A stretch of 64,000 nucleotides of DNA from Pseudogemmobacter lacusdianii. Lineage in GTDB: Bacteria > Pseudomonadota > Alphaproteobacteria > Rhodobacterales > Rhodobacteraceae. This document shows positions 8,697 through 17,340 of this stretch, piece by piece. Position 1 is the stretch's first letter; each line of letters begins with the position of its first letter. The stretch covers positions 1 to 64,000 of the forward strand of contig NZ_JAVDBT010000015.1 of the NCBI RefSeq assembly GCF_030848395.1. The letters are read 5' to 3'. Below the pieces are notes generated by a model, which saw only the letters and a program-made list of their open reading frames with translations, had not been told where the DNA came from and did not search any database. The translations under genes were made by a program, and so were the position numbers.

Positions 8697-10262
8697 TCAA
8701 GCGGGCTTGAACTTGTCGAAGAGCGGCATGGCGTTCGGCATGATCGCCGGAGCCACCGAATTGCGATATTCCACGCCCACGACTTCATGGGTCAGGAAGA
8801 CGTACTGGCCGCTTTCCTCCATGATGTCTTGCATGCGCTTGTACATCTCGTCGCGCTTGGCTTCATCAAGCTCAAGCTGACCGGCTTTGTTCAGTTCATC
8901 GAACTCTTCGCTCGAGAAATGCTCCCAGTTCCACTGGCCGATTTGCTCGGTGGTGAACCAAGCCGTTGCCCAGCTCGGATCGGGATACATCGAGAAGCGC
9001 GACAGATAGAGTTGCAGCGGGAAGTTCGGATCCGCCTCAGCGCCACCAAGGTTCCAGAAGGTCCCGGAATCGTGCTGACGGATTTCGCAATTGATGCCCA
9101 CATCCGCGAGGTTGGCTTGGATCACTTGGGCAGCAGTCAGACGCTCGGTCTTGTTGAGGATGTCGAGCGTGACGGTGATGCCTTCTGCGCCTTCAGCCGC
9201 CAAAAGCTCACGCGCTTTGTCGGGGTCATAGGCAAAAAGGTTCGCATCGCGATGCCCGGAAAGACCCGGAGCAATGATACCGGTCGCGGTGGAGGCAGCG
9301 CCGTAATAGGCCGCATCCACAACCGCAGCCGTGTCAATCGCATGCTGAATGGCACGACGCACATTCTGATTGTCCAGCGGCGCAGTGGTGTTTTTCATGC
9401 CCAGCCAAACGAAGGCCAGCGAGGGCTTTTCGATGACGGTGGTGTCCGCCGGGGGATTCTCTTTCAAACGCTTGATCGAGGAAACTGCGGTCCAGGTGTA
9501 GTCCAGATCACCGGCCTCATAGCCCATCTCAGCGGTCTTCTCATCCTCGATCGGCAGGATGTGAATCTCGTCATAAGCGCCTTGCTCGTATTTCCAATCC
9601 GGGTTTTTCACCAGAACGGTGCGCTGCTTGGGCTGCCATTCCTTCATAATGTAGGGGCCTGATTGGCCAACCGGCTTGGTGGTGATCTTGCCACCGACTT
9701 CCGCCAAGGCTTTGCGCGACACGATCAGCCCCGAAGAGCCCGGCAATGTGGTGGTCCAGAGCGGCGCGAAGGGGCCGGTCAGGTGGATCACGCCCGAGAG
9801 CGTGTCTTTGACTTCCACTTCCTTCAGCACAGCCCAGTCACCCGCATAGGCGCTGCCCGTGGCCGGATCGGCGATCCGCTCGAAGGAGAATTTCACGTCA
9901 TCTGCGGTGACTTGGCCGAAACCATCGGTGAAGCCCAGTTGATCGCGCAGCTTGAAGGCGATGGTTTTCTCGTCCAGCTGTTCGATGCTTTCGACATCGC
10001 CCGGAGCCCAAGTCCATTCATCACCAGCCGGGCGTGCGACCAGCTTGGTGAAGATCGCTTGCATAATGTCTTGGTCGGATTGCGACATCATGAATGCGGG
10101 ATCGAGCACTTGCAGGTCCGAATAGGACCGCACGCGCAGGATGCCGCCGGTCGCAGCCGAAGCGTTGCGGGGGAAGAGCAGCGACGACAGGCTCAAAGCC
10201 CCGGTGCCAACCAAGAGCTGGCGGCGGTTCACTGCGAACCCTTTGGTTTCATTGTTTTTCAT
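8697..10262 (-). CDS. periplasmic peptide-binding protein (SBP family 5, Tat-exported)
   Basis: Solute-binding protein of the DppA/OppA family (SBP_bac_5), 521 aa. The N-terminus carries a twin-arginine motif (NRRQLLVG) followed by a hydrophobic stretch and a plausible cleavage site after RNASA, so it is predicted to reach the periplasm folded, by Tat. The mature domain starts ILRVRSYSDLQVLDP, the usual family opening. It is the first gene of the operon dpp-CocE-M20. The ligand could be peptides or other small amines; the two hydrolases downstream favour peptide-like compounds. Confidence 0.9.
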   Translation of the reverse strand: MKNNETKGFAVNRRQLLVGTGALSLSSLLFPRNASAATGGILRVRSYSDLQVLDPAFMMSQSDQDIMQAIFTKLVARPAGDEWTWAPGDVESIEQLDEKTIAFKLRDQLGFTDGFGQVTADDVKFSFERIADPATGSAYAGDWAVLKEVEVKDTLSGVIHLTGPFAPLWTTTLPGSSGLIVSRKALAEVGGKITTKPVGQSGPYIMKEWQPKQRTVLVKNPDWKYEQGAYDEIHILPIEDEKTAEMGYEAGDLDYTWTAVSSIKRLKENPPADTTVIEKPSLAFVWLGMKNTTAPLDNQNVRRAIQHAIDTAAVVDAAYYGAASTATGIIAPGLSGHRDANLFAYDPDKARELLAAEGAEGITVTLDILNKTERLTAAQVIQANLADVGINCEIRQHDSGTFWNLGGAEADPNFPLQLYLSRFSMYPDPSWATAWFTTEQIGQWNWEHFSSEEFDELNKAGQLELDEAKRDEMYKRMQDIMEESGQYVFLTHEVVGVEYRNSVAPAIMPNAMPLFDKFKPA

Positions 10263-10566
10263 AATGTTCTTCGCCCTGTTGATCGTGTTAGCGGAAAGAA
10301 GCGTTCTCAGATCACATGCCTAATGAAAAATTGACGCTTGTGTCCAGTCTTAAGTTAACATGTGCATACTAGGACCCTCGGAAGTTGCGATCGGCACAGG
10401 AAGGCAGGCCCTGGACGGGGTCCCGCTGCGGCAATTCTAAAGCCAAATCCCCCAATGCAACAAAGCCGGACCGCGTCTTGCGCGGCCCGGCATGGATCGT
10501 TTGACGATGCGCTAGAAAAGGCCCGCCGGGCTGGCTCGATCGCTTTGGTCGGGCAAGAGCCAACTC
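10263..10566. other. intergenic region holding peptide-operon promoter and a lysis-cassette terminator
   Basis: Between the binding-protein start and the holin stop there is no convincing gene. The right half holds hairpins that end minus-strand transcription from the lysis genes. The left half is more A+T-rich (10320-10360) and is the likely promoter region of the peptide operon, but I cannot fix -35 and -10 boxes with confidence. Confidence 0.5.
10459..10491 (-). terminator. terminator downstream of the lysis cassette
   Basis: On the minus strand an 11-bp stem GCCGGGCCGCG/CGCGGTCCGGC (one G-T pair) with a CAAGA loop is followed by TTTGTTG. A shorter hairpin, AGCCC/GGGC followed by CTTTTC, lies at 10516-10533, closer to the stop at 10567, and may be the first terminator. 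Confidence 0.55.
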
Positions 10567-10926
10567 TCAGCGCAGCATTTGGCGCAGCGCAGAGAGGCCA
10601 AAGAGGCTTAGAATGATGCTGCCCTGCCAGTCATTCATCGGCGCGGGCAAAGCATGCACCCTCCAGCCAAGGCTTGGCAGGATTGAGGCCACCACCACGG
10701 CCGCGACATGGGTGCAAAGCGCCAGCGCCACGATGCCAATCGCCCAGCGAATGCCGGGATTTTCGGGGCTGGCCAAGCGGTTGGCCGCCGCGATCTCCAA
10801 AGCGCGAATTTGCGCCTCGGCCGCCAAACGATCAGCTTCGGTTGCGGCATCCAGCCGAGCGGCATAGGCTTGACGCAATTGCTCGGCCAATCCCGCACCG
10901 AAAAGCTTAACCAAAAACGCGATCAT
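10567..10926 (-). CDS. holin-like membrane protein (3-TM type)
   Basis: A 119-aa protein. A short hydrophobic N-terminus is followed by a charged, probably helical stretch rich in Ala, Glu and Arg (about residues 15-52). Two clear membrane helices follow near residues 60-82 and 103-117. The layout resembles the three-helix holins of phages and gene transfer agents. It overlaps the preceding 70-aa gene by four bases and forms one operon with it and the endolysin. Function as the membrane-permeabilising partner of the endolysin is inferred from context. Confidence 0.6.
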   Translation of the reverse strand: MIAFLVKLFGAGLAEQLRQAYAARLDAATEADRLAAEAQIRALEIAAANRLASPENPGIRWAIGIVALALCTHVAAVVVASILPSLGWRVHALPAPMNDWQGSIILSLFGLSALRQMLR

Positions 10927-11135
10927 CTGCCGCCCCAGCCTTTCCAGACCGCAAGGGCCGCCAGCGCGTTGCCGATGGTGGCCAAAAGGGTCAGCGAGAA
11001 CTCCCGCAGATCGAAGGGGCGGATGTCGAGCATGCCGCTCGCTGGATCAAAATCGGCCAGCCCTGCCAGGGCCAGCCCCCCGGCCAGCAGGCTGGCAAGG
11101 TAAAACAGTCCACGACTCATGGTCATTTTGGTCAT
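10923..11135 (-). CDS. small two-helix membrane protein of the lysis cassette
   Basis: A 70-aa protein with two hydrophobic segments, about residues 9-26 and 46-64. The ATG at 11135 overlaps the endolysin stop as ATGA, which fixes the start. The size and two-helix form fit a second holin, antiholin or spanin-like accessory. No family is recognised by eye. Confidence 0.6.
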   Translation of the reverse strand: MTKMTMSRGLFYLASLLAGGLALAGLADFDPASGMLDIRPFDLREFSLTLLATIGNALAALAVWKGWGGR

Positions 11136-11845
11136 TTGAACACTCCGATGATCCGCTGAAAGGCCCATGCCAACCGGTCTTTGGCCCAAGTGGCGCCATG
11201 CATCGCGACGGTATTAGAAGGCCAAGCCCCCTCGCCCCAACCCGCGCCTTCTAGGGCTGCCAGAAAGGCCTGATGATATCCGGCGTAAAGCGCGCCGTTC
11301 CGCGCAGCATCCCCGTTGAGAATGGCGCGCGCGGCATAGGCGTTGAACGCAAGCCCCGCGCCGTAATCGCTCAGCTTTTTGTCGGTGTAGCGGCCCGTTG
11401 TCATGCCGTGCAGCAAAGACGCCACCGCAAGCTCAGGCTGCAAGATTGTCTCTGGCCGGTCTTCCAGCCCCAGCTTGCGGTAATGCGCGCGCCCCGTCAG
11501 CTGGTCGAGCCCGCCGCCGCGGTAGATCCAACCGTCATCCGTGCCGGGCCGGTTTCCCAAGCGCCCGCCGTAGACACTGTTGGCAAGCGCGCGCGGCTGA
11601 CCGGCGAAGGCCACTGCTTCCGGCCGGCTCGGCCAAACTTCGGCGATACGCTTGGCGCTATAGCGCATCGACTCGCGCTGTGGGGTGAGCCGCGCCTCGC
11701 CCCAAGCGGTGGCCAGCACATAGGCCAAATGCGCGGTTGGCAACTTGGCGCCTTGGTGCAGAATGGCATCGAGCACCAGCATCTGTACCGGGCTAATCGT
11801 GCCAATGATCGGACGGATCGCGCTGAAGAACGCTTTGCGGTTCAT
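11132..11845 (-). CDS. GH19-type endolysin / chitinase-like peptidoglycan hydrolase
   Basis: A 237-aa glycoside hydrolase of the family 19 (chitinase-like) fold as used by phage endolysins. The probable catalytic Glu is E50 in ATAWGEARL, and the family block YRGGGLDQLTGR with the preceding YGGRLGNRPG is present. No signal peptide is visible, so it would need a holin for release, which the next two genes can supply. The ATG at 11845 is chosen because reading further upstream would run into the terminator and tRNA-Val(CAC). A prophage remnant or a GTA lysis unit are the two likely origins. Confidence 0.82.
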   Translation of the reverse strand: MNRKAFFSAIRPIIGTISPVQMLVLDAILHQGAKLPTAHLAYVLATAWGEARLTPQRESMRYSAKRIAEVWPSRPEAVAFAGQPRALANSVYGGRLGNRPGTDDGWIYRGGGLDQLTGRAHYRKLGLEDRPETILQPELAVASLLHGMTTGRYTDKKLSDYGAGLAFNAYAARAILNGDAARNGALYAGYHQAFLAALEGAGWGEGAWPSNTVAMHGATWAKDRLAWAFQRIIGVFK

Positions 11846-11994
11846 TCTGCCTACCCCTTTGAAACCCCTCAATTTCCGGCACGCAGCACCGGTGAGCCTT
11901 GGGAGTGTTTGCTTTGGGGGCACTCTGGCCAAGCAATGTGAATGAGAGATTGCCGAAGCGCGCGCCGCTGCCCTGCGAGAGCCGCCAACGACGC

Positions 11995-12019
11995 AAAAAG
12001 CCCCGGAGTTTTCCGGGGC
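11995..12019 (-). terminator. terminator of tRNA-Val(CAC)
   Basis: An 8-bp perfect stem GCCCCGGA/TCCGGGGC (12000-12019) is flanked by a T run on the minus strand (CTTTTTGC) and by CCTTTTGG on the plus strand. It lies between the tRNA 3' end and the endolysin gene. Confidence 0.75.
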
Positions 12020-12031
12020 CTTTTGGTAGAA

Positions 12032-12106
12032 TGGTGGGCGATAACGGATTTGAACCGCTGACATCTTCGATGTGAACGAAGCGCTCTACCGCTGAGCTAA
12101 TCGCCC
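12032..12106 (-). tRNA. tRNA-Val (CAC)
   Basis: A 75-nt cloverleaf on the minus strand starting GGGCGATTAGCTCAG and ending with an encoded CCA. The acceptor arm GGGCGAT pairs with the 3' strand. The anticodon stem CTTCG/CGAAG holds the loop TTCACAT, giving CAC (valine, GUG). Its anticodon arm is nearly identical to that of tRNA-Val(UAC) 11 kb to the left. Confidence 0.96.
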
Positions 12107-12129
12107 GAAATCAATTCGGTTCGCGGCTT

Positions 12130-12576
12130 TTAGCCATCATCCTCTTCCTCTGCAAGAGGCTCTTTTGCGTCTTTTTTACGATGCGTGCCGCGCCGCAGTT
12201 TCAGCGTCAACATCGAGGCCCCATCCTTCTCGGCCGCGCGCGCGATCCGTACCCGGCCGATGCCCGGCAGGTTCAGATCCTCCCCCTTGGTCAGCCCGTC
12301 GCCCAAGGCAGTCAGCGTCGCCTCGACGATCTCTTTGACGGTCTTTTTCTTGGCCCCCGTGGTGCTGGCGACACGCGCGACCAAATCCTTAATTTTAAGC
12401 GTTGGACCCTTGATCCGAGGGACCACATTTGTCTCCGTCGCAGGCGGCTTGGGCACCATTTTCGGCGGCACGCTGATCGCTGGCGCGGCGGCTTTCATCG
12501 GCTTCACAGCGGTGGCCTTGCCAGTGCTGGCACGCTTGGCCTTCGTAGAGTCGGCGGTGGGTTTCGAATTCGCCAT
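12130..12576 (-). CDS. HU-family DNA-binding protein with Lys/Ala/Pro-rich N-terminal tail
   Basis: A 148-aa histone-like protein. The C-terminal HU/IHF fold covers about residues 50-135, with the family sequence LKIKDLVARVASTTG then VKEIVEATLTALGDGL and LPGIGRVRIA. About 50 residues of Lys-, Ala- and Pro-rich sequence come first, an H1-like tail not present in canonical 90-aa HU. An acidic end (AEEEDDG) closes it. A GCAGGAGG ribosome site supports the ATG at 12576. It likely acts as an accessory nucleoid protein rather than the main HU. Confidence 0.82.
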   Translation of the reverse strand: MANSKPTADSTKAKRASTGKATAVKPMKAAAPAISVPPKMVPKPPATETNVVPRIKGPTLKIKDLVARVASTTGAKKKTVKEIVEATLTALGDGLTKGEDLNLPGIGRVRIARAAEKDGASMLTLKLRRGTHRKKDAKEPLAEEEDDG

Positions 12577-12751
12577 CTTGGCCTCCTGCCCCTGACATCT
12601 CGACGATAGGCGGTGGCGCGTCATGACGCTACAATTTTCATTAACTTCACGGTGGTCCCTCTTCCCGCCCCAATACAGATGAGGCGTGGGTGATTCGCCC
12701 CGTGCAACGCCTTGCCCTTCACGAATCGGCAGCCGCGCTTCGGCTCAAAGC

Positions 12752-12786
12752 CTAAAAAGCAAACGGGCGCCCCTAGGGACGCCCGT
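12752..12786 (-). terminator. lon: terminator of lon
   Basis: On the minus strand ACGGGCG pairs with CGCCCGT, with further pairing inside the loop, followed by TTGCTTTTT. It begins about 22 bp after the lon stop codon. Confidence 0.75.
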
Positions 12787-12808
12787 CGCTTCAGTTCTTC
12801 AGGCGCGC

Positions 12809-15214
12809 TTAATGCGCGACTTGGTTGGGCGCGGTGCCGCCGGCTTTCAAAGCCGCCGCAGCCGCCTCTTCCGCCGCCTCATCCCATTCGACCGCCTCAG
12901 GCTGACGCGTCAAGGCCTGCGCCAGCACCTCACGGACATGGGTGACCGGGATGATCTTCAGCCCTTCCTTCACATTGGCCGGAATCTCGGCCAAGTCCTT
13001 TTCATTCTCTTGCGGAATGAACACGGTCTTGATGCCGCCACGCAAAGCCGCCAGCAGCTTTTCCTTCAAGCCGCCAATCGCCATCGCATTGCCGCGCAAG
13101 GAAACCTCGCCCGTCATCGCCACATCTTTGCGCACCGGAATGCCGGTCAGCACCGAGACAATCGCCGTCACCATCGCCAGACCGGCCGAGGGGCCGTCTT
13201 TCGGCGTGGCGCCGTCGGGAACGTGGACGTGGATGTCCATCGTTTCGAACTTCGGCGGTTTCACCCCGATTTGCGGGCTGACCGAGCGGACGTAAGACGA
13301 AGCTGCGTCGATGGATTCCTTCATCACATCGCCGAGCTTGCCGGTGGTCTTCATCCGCCCTTTGCCGGGCAGTTTCAGCGCCTCGATATGCAGCAGATCA
13401 CCGCCGACCGAGGTCCAAGCCAGCCCCGTCACCACGCCAACCTGATCCTCTTTCTCGGCCAGACCGTAGCGGTGGCGTTGCACGCCCAGATATTCCTCAA
13501 CCTTGGCCGCATCCACGGCAACCGTGGTGGCCTTTTTCTTCAGAATATCCGTCACCGCCTTGCGGGCGAGCTTGGCAATCTCACGCTCAAGGTTCCGCAC
13601 CCCAGCCTCACGGGTGTAGTAGCGGATCACATGGTTCAGCGCCTCATCCGAGACCGAGAACTCACCTTTTTTCAGACCATTGGCCGCGATTTGCTTCGAC
13701 AGCAGGTGCTGGCGCGCAATCTCGCGTTTCTCGTCCTCGGTATAGCCCGAGAGCGGGATGATCTCCATCCGGTCCAACAGCGGACCCGGCATGTTGTACG
13801 AGTTCGCCGTGGTGATGAACATCACGTTCGAGAGGTCATATTCCACCTCAAGATAGTGATCGACGAAGGTGCCGTTTTGCTCCGGATCCAGCACCTCAAG
13901 AAGGGCCGAGGCCGGATCGCCGCGGAAGTCCTGCCCCATCTTGTCGATTTCATCGAGCAAGATCAGCGGGTTGTTGGTCTTCGCCTTTTTCAGCGCCTGG
14001 ATGATCTTACCGGGCATCGAGCCGATATAGGTCCGGCGGTGACCGCGGATCTCGGATTCGTCACGCACGCCGCCAAGCGAGATGCGGATGAATTCGCGCC
14101 CCGTGGCTTTGGCAACCGAACGGCCAAGCGAGGTTTTACCCACGCCGGGCGGGCCGACGAGGCAAAGGATCGGGCCTTTAAGCTTGGCCGAGCGCGCTTG
14201 CACCGCCAGATATTCGACGATGCGCTCTTTGACCTTCTCAAGGCCAAAGTGATCGGCATCGAGCACCTTTTGCGCCGCACCCAAGTCTTTCTTGACGCGC
14301 GATTTGGTGCCCCACGGCACCCCCAAGAGCCAGTCGAGGTAGTTGCGCACCACGGTGGCTTCGGCCGACATCGGCGACATCGACTTCAGCTTCTTCAGCT
14401 CAGCCTCGGCTTTGTCGCGGGCTTCTTTGGAGAGCTGGGTCTTTTTGATCCGCTCTTCCAGTTCTGCCAGCTCGCCTTGGCCATCTTCACCGTCGCCAAG
14501 TTCCTTCTGAATGGCCTTCATTTGCTCATTCAGATAGTACTCGCGCTGCGTCTTCTCCATCTGGGATTTGACGCGGGTCTTGATCTTCTTCTCGACCTGC
14601 AGGACCGACAACTCGCCCTGCATTTGGCCGTAAACCTTTTCCAGCCGCTCAGCGACGGTCAGGGTCTCGAGAAGATCCTGCTTTTGCCCGACTTCCACAC
14701 CCAGATGTCCGGCGACAAGATCGGCCAGACGCGCAGGCTCACGCGCCTCCGCGACCGAGGCCACGGCCTCTTCAGGGATGTTCTTTTTGATCTTGGCGTA
14801 GCGCTCAAACTCTTCGCCCACGGCGCGCACCAAAGCATCGACCGAGGCTTGGTCGCCCATGCTTTCGTTCAGCATCTCGGCCTGCGCTTCAAAGAAGGCC
14901 GGATTATCGACGAATTCGGTGATCTTGACGCGCGCTTTGCCTTCGACCAGCACTTTCACGGTGCCGTCGGGAAGTTTCAGCAATTGCAACACATTGGCCA
15001 GCACGCCGACGCGGTAGATCCCATCGGTGCTGGGGTCATCTACGGTCGGATCGATCTGGCTCGACAGCAGGATCTGCTTGTCGTCTTGCATCACCTCTTC
15101 CAACGCACGCACCGATTTCTCGCGGCCCACGAAAAGCGGCACGATCATATGCGGGAAGACCACGATGTCGCGCAGCGGCAACACCGGGTAGCTGGGGGAA
15201 AGGCGTTCGGTCAT
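12809..15214 (-). CDS. lon: ATP-dependent protease Lon
   Basis: Hexameric cytosolic AAA+ protease that removes damaged and short-lived regulatory proteins. The 801-aa chain has the N-terminal substrate-binding LON domain ([14 protein letters not shown] at the start), Walker [12 protein letters not shown] near residue 358, Walker [11 protein letters not shown], and the catalytic Ser in DGPSAGLAM near residue 675 with a downstream Lys. The start at ATG 15214 gives the usual family N-terminus; the frame extends nine codons further without family similarity. It is followed by a terminator and preceded by a heat-shock-like promoter. Confidence 0.97.
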   Translation of the reverse strand: MTERLSPSYPVLPLRDIVVFPHMIVPLFVGREKSVRALEEVMQDDKQILLSSQIDPTVDDPSTDGIYRVGVLANVLQLLKLPDGTVKVLVEGKARVKITEFVDNPAFFEAQAEMLNESMGDQASVDALVRAVGEEFERYAKIKKNIPEEAVASVAEAREPARLADLVAGHLGVEVGQKQDLLETLTVAERLEKVYGQMQGELSVLQVEKKIKTRVKSQMEKTQREYYLNEQMKAIQKELGDGEDGQGELAELEERIKKTQLSKEARDKAEAELKKLKSMSPMSAEATVVRNYLDWLLGVPWGTKSRVKKDLGAAQKVLDADHFGLEKVKERIVEYLAVQARSAKLKGPILCLVGPPGVGKTSLGRSVAKATGREFIRISLGGVRDESEIRGHRRTYIGSMPGKIIQALKKAKTNNPLILLDEIDKMGQDFRGDPASALLEVLDPEQNGTFVDHYLEVEYDLSNVMFITTANSYNMPGPLLDRMEIIPLSGYTEDEKREIARQHLLSKQIAANGLKKGEFSVSDEALNHVIRYYTREAGVRNLEREIAKLARKAVTDILKKKATTVAVDAAKVEEYLGVQRHRYGLAEKEDQVGVVTGLAWTSVGGDLLHIEALKLPGKGRMKTTGKLGDVMKESIDAASSYVRSVSPQIGVKPPKFETMDIHVHVPDGATPKDGPSAGLAMVTAIVSVLTGIPVRKDVAMTGEVSLRGNAMAIGGLKEKLLAALRGGIKTVFIPQENEKDLAEIPANVKEGLKIIPVTHVREVLAQALTRQPEAVEWDEAAEEAAAAALKAGGTAPNQVAH

Positions 15215-15292
15215 GCTCTTGTCCTTGTCTTGCGGCCGCATTTCTGGGTCCCGACCATCGGCAACCCCGACTGCTCCGCGTCGGTAAGGTTA

Positions 15293-15321
15293 ATATCAGT
15301 GCGCCGGATCGCGGTTTCAAG
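15293..15321 (-). promoter_or_regulatory. sigma-32 (RpoH)-like promoter for lon
   Basis: Read on the minus strand, CTTGAAA is followed after 15 bases by CTGATAT, close to the RpoH consensus (CTTGAAA, then a CCATNT-type box after 13-16 bases). It lies about 80 bp before the lon start. lon is an RpoH target in many proteobacteria. Confidence 0.5.
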
Positions 15322-15455
15322 CGACCAAGCGGTTCAGCCGTTTGGGGCGGCTCTCTTGGGGCGGCAATCTGAACCCGGAAGCAGGGCGGCGCAAGGGCGT
15401 AAAAAGCCTGCATTGATCACAAGCTTTGCCGATCTTGCCACCGTTCTGCCCCGCC

Positions 15456-16586
15456 TCAGATCGGCTCGATATCGCCCTCGGCCCGTTTGGCATGGAATTC
15501 GGCCACGAAAGCATCCAAGCGTTGGGCGGCAATCGCATCGCGCAAGCCCTGCATAAGCTGCTGATAGTAGTGCAGATTGTGCCAAGTCAGCAGCATCGAG
15601 GCGATGATCTCTTGCGCCTTGAACACATGGTGCAGATAGGCGCGCGGATAGTTGCGGCAGGCCGGGCAAGTGCAGTTTTCATCCAAAGGACGCGGGTCGT
15701 CCTGATGGCGCTGGTTCTTGATATTGACCTGACCGCGCGGCGTCCAAGCCTGCCCGGTGCGCCCCGAGCGGGAGGGTAGCACGCAATCCATCATATCAAT
15801 GCCGCGCTGCACAGCGCCCACAATATCATCAGGCTTGCCCACGCCCATCAAATAGCGCGGCTTGTCATCGGGAAGCTGCTGCGGCGCGTAATCGAGCACC
15901 GAGAACATCGCCTCTTGCCCCTCGCCCACGGCAAGGCCGCCGACCGCATAGCCATCAAAGCCAATGCTCTTCAGCGCTTCAGCGGATTCCCCGCGCAGAT
16001 GCTCGGTCACGCCGCCTTGCTGGATGCCGAAAAGCGCATGGCCCGGACGGTCGCCAAAGGCATCGCGCGAACGCTGCGCCCAACGCATCGACATGCGCAT
16101 GGATTTCGCCACCGTCGCCTCATCGGCGGGCAAAGCGGGGCATTCGTCAAAGCACATCACAATGTCGGAACCCAACTGGCGCTGGATCTCCATCGAGGTT
16201 TCAGGCGACAAGAAATGCTTCGAGCCATCCACATGGCTGCGGAAGGTCACGCCCTCTTCGGTCAGCTTGCGCAGGTCAGAAAGGCTCATCACCTGAAAGC
16301 CGCCCGAGTCGGTCAGGATCGGGCGCTCCCAATTCATAAACTTGTGCAAACCGCCCAAGCGTTCGATCCGCGCCGCCGTCGGGCGCAGCATCAGATGGTA
16401 GGTGTTGCCCAGCAAAATATCGGCGCCGGTTTCGCGCACCGAGCCCGGCAGCATCGCCTTCACCGTGCCCGCCGTGCCCACCGGCATAAAGGCCGGCGTG
16501 CGGATTTCCCCGCGGGTGGTCTGGATCACCCCGGTCCGCGCTTTGCCGTCCCGCGCGCTAATCTCAAAGCCGAAACCCTGTGCCAT
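15456..16586 (-). CDS. tgt: queuine tRNA-ribosyltransferase (tRNA-guanine transglycosylase)
   Basis: Exchanges G34 for the queuine precursor preQ1 in tRNAs with GUN anticodons. The 376-aa protein shows the active-site block [12 protein letters not shown] near residue 90. The nucleophilic Asp region [15 protein letters not shown] lies near 265, and zinc ligands CTCPACR followed by His near 305-335. The start ATG 16586 matches the family N-terminus ([16 protein letters not shown]); the open frame extends 19 codons upstream without similarity. It diverges from the tetR-efflux operon. Confidence 0.95.
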   Translation of the reverse strand: MAQGFGFEISARDGKARTGVIQTTRGEIRTPAFMPVGTAGTVKAMLPGSVRETGADILLGNTYHLMLRPTAARIERLGGLHKFMNWERPILTDSGGFQVMSLSDLRKLTEEGVTFRSHVDGSKHFLSPETSMEIQRQLGSDIVMCFDECPALPADEATVAKSMRMSMRWAQRSRDAFGDRPGHALFGIQQGGVTEHLRGESAEALKSIGFDGYAVGGLAVGEGQEAMFSVLDYAPQQLPDDKPRYLMGVGKPDDIVGAVQRGIDMMDCVLPSRSGRTGQAWTPRGQVNIKNQRHQDDPRPLDENCTCPACRNYPRAYLHHVFKAQEIIASMLLTWHNLHYYQQLMQGLRDAIAAQRLDAFVAEFHAKRAEGDIEPI

Positions 16587-16694
16587 CTTGCTCACACCCG
16601 CTGCATTTTGCCGTCTGATGCGCGAAATCGGCGCAAAAGCCAAGGCTCAGCGGAGCGTTTGCGATTTCTCTTGACGGTTTCGCGGCGGCACTGC

Positions 16695-16718
16695 GAGAGT
16701 GAATGAACATTCATTCTC
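16695..16718. promoter_or_regulatory. TetR operator of the RND efflux operon
   Basis: Inverted repeat GAGAGTGAATG-AA-CATTCATTCTC, 11-bp arms with a single mismatch, centred 22 bp before the tetR start. A TTGACG -35-like box at 16671-16676 precedes it, so repressor binding would cover the -10 region. This is the classic form of an AcrR/TetR autoregulatory site. Confidence 0.75.
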
Positions 16719-16728
16719 GGATCCCCCG

Positions 16729-17340
16729 ATGAATATGCCCGAGCCTTCCGCCTGCCCCGCCCCCGCCGATCGCAGCGCCGAGATCTTGGTCTCGCTTCGT
16801 GCGGCCTTTGCGGAAAAAGGTTTTGACGGGGCTTCCATGCAGGATCTGGCCCGCGCTGCGGGGATGAGCGTGGGCAATTTCTACCGCTATTTTCCGTCGA
16901 AAGACGCGATCATTGCAGGAATGGCGGCCTATGATCTGGCCGAGTTGCAGACCGATTTTACGGTCATCCGGCAATCAGCTGATCCATTGGCGATGATCCG
17001 CGACAATATCCGCCGTCGCATCACCGATCGCTGCGGCCAAAACGGTCGGCTTTGGGCCGAGATCACCGCCGCCGCACAGCGCAAGCCCGAGATCGCCAAA
17101 ATCTCCTGCGGCGTGGAAGAGGTGATCGGCGACAATATGGTGCAGCTTTTCGCCGCCCTCACCCAATCCCCGCCCGAGGCCTTTCGCGCCGCGCATGGCA
17201 CAACCATCCGCTTTATCATCATGTTGGTGAAATCCGCCGCGATGCGCCACGTCTCTCACCCCGATGCCGAGGTGGAAGAGATGATCTTGCAGACCATCGA
17301 CGACCAGATCCGCAGCATCCTTTCAGCCCCAAGAGCATGA
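16729..17340 (+). CDS. TetR family repressor of RND efflux operon
   Basis: A 203-aa TetR/AcrR-type regulator. The helix-turn-helix lies near residues 28-58 (GFDGASMQDLARAAGMSVGNFYRYF), with a helical ligand-binding domain after it. ATG 16729 is preferred; a GTG in frame at 16699 lies inside the operator and is unlikely. The stop overlaps the start of the membrane-fusion gene (ATGA). By position it represses its own efflux operon. The inducing ligand is unknown. Confidence 0.88.
   Translation: MNMPEPSACPAPADRSAEILVSLRAAFAEKGFDGASMQDLARAAGMSVGNFYRYFPSKDAIIAGMAAYDLAELQTDFTVIRQSADPLAMIRDNIRRRITDRCGQNGRLWAEITAAAQRKPEIAKISCGVEEVIGDNMVQLFAALTQSPPEAFRAAHGTTIRFIIMLVKSAAMRHVSHPDAEVEEMILQTIDDQIRSILSAPRA

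Noticed and set aside
11846-12064. 73-residue N-terminal extension of the endolysin
   Set aside because: It would be translated through the terminator and tRNA-Val(CAC).
12686-15556. 956-codon plus-strand open frame
   Set aside because: Mirror of lon; no recognisable domain.
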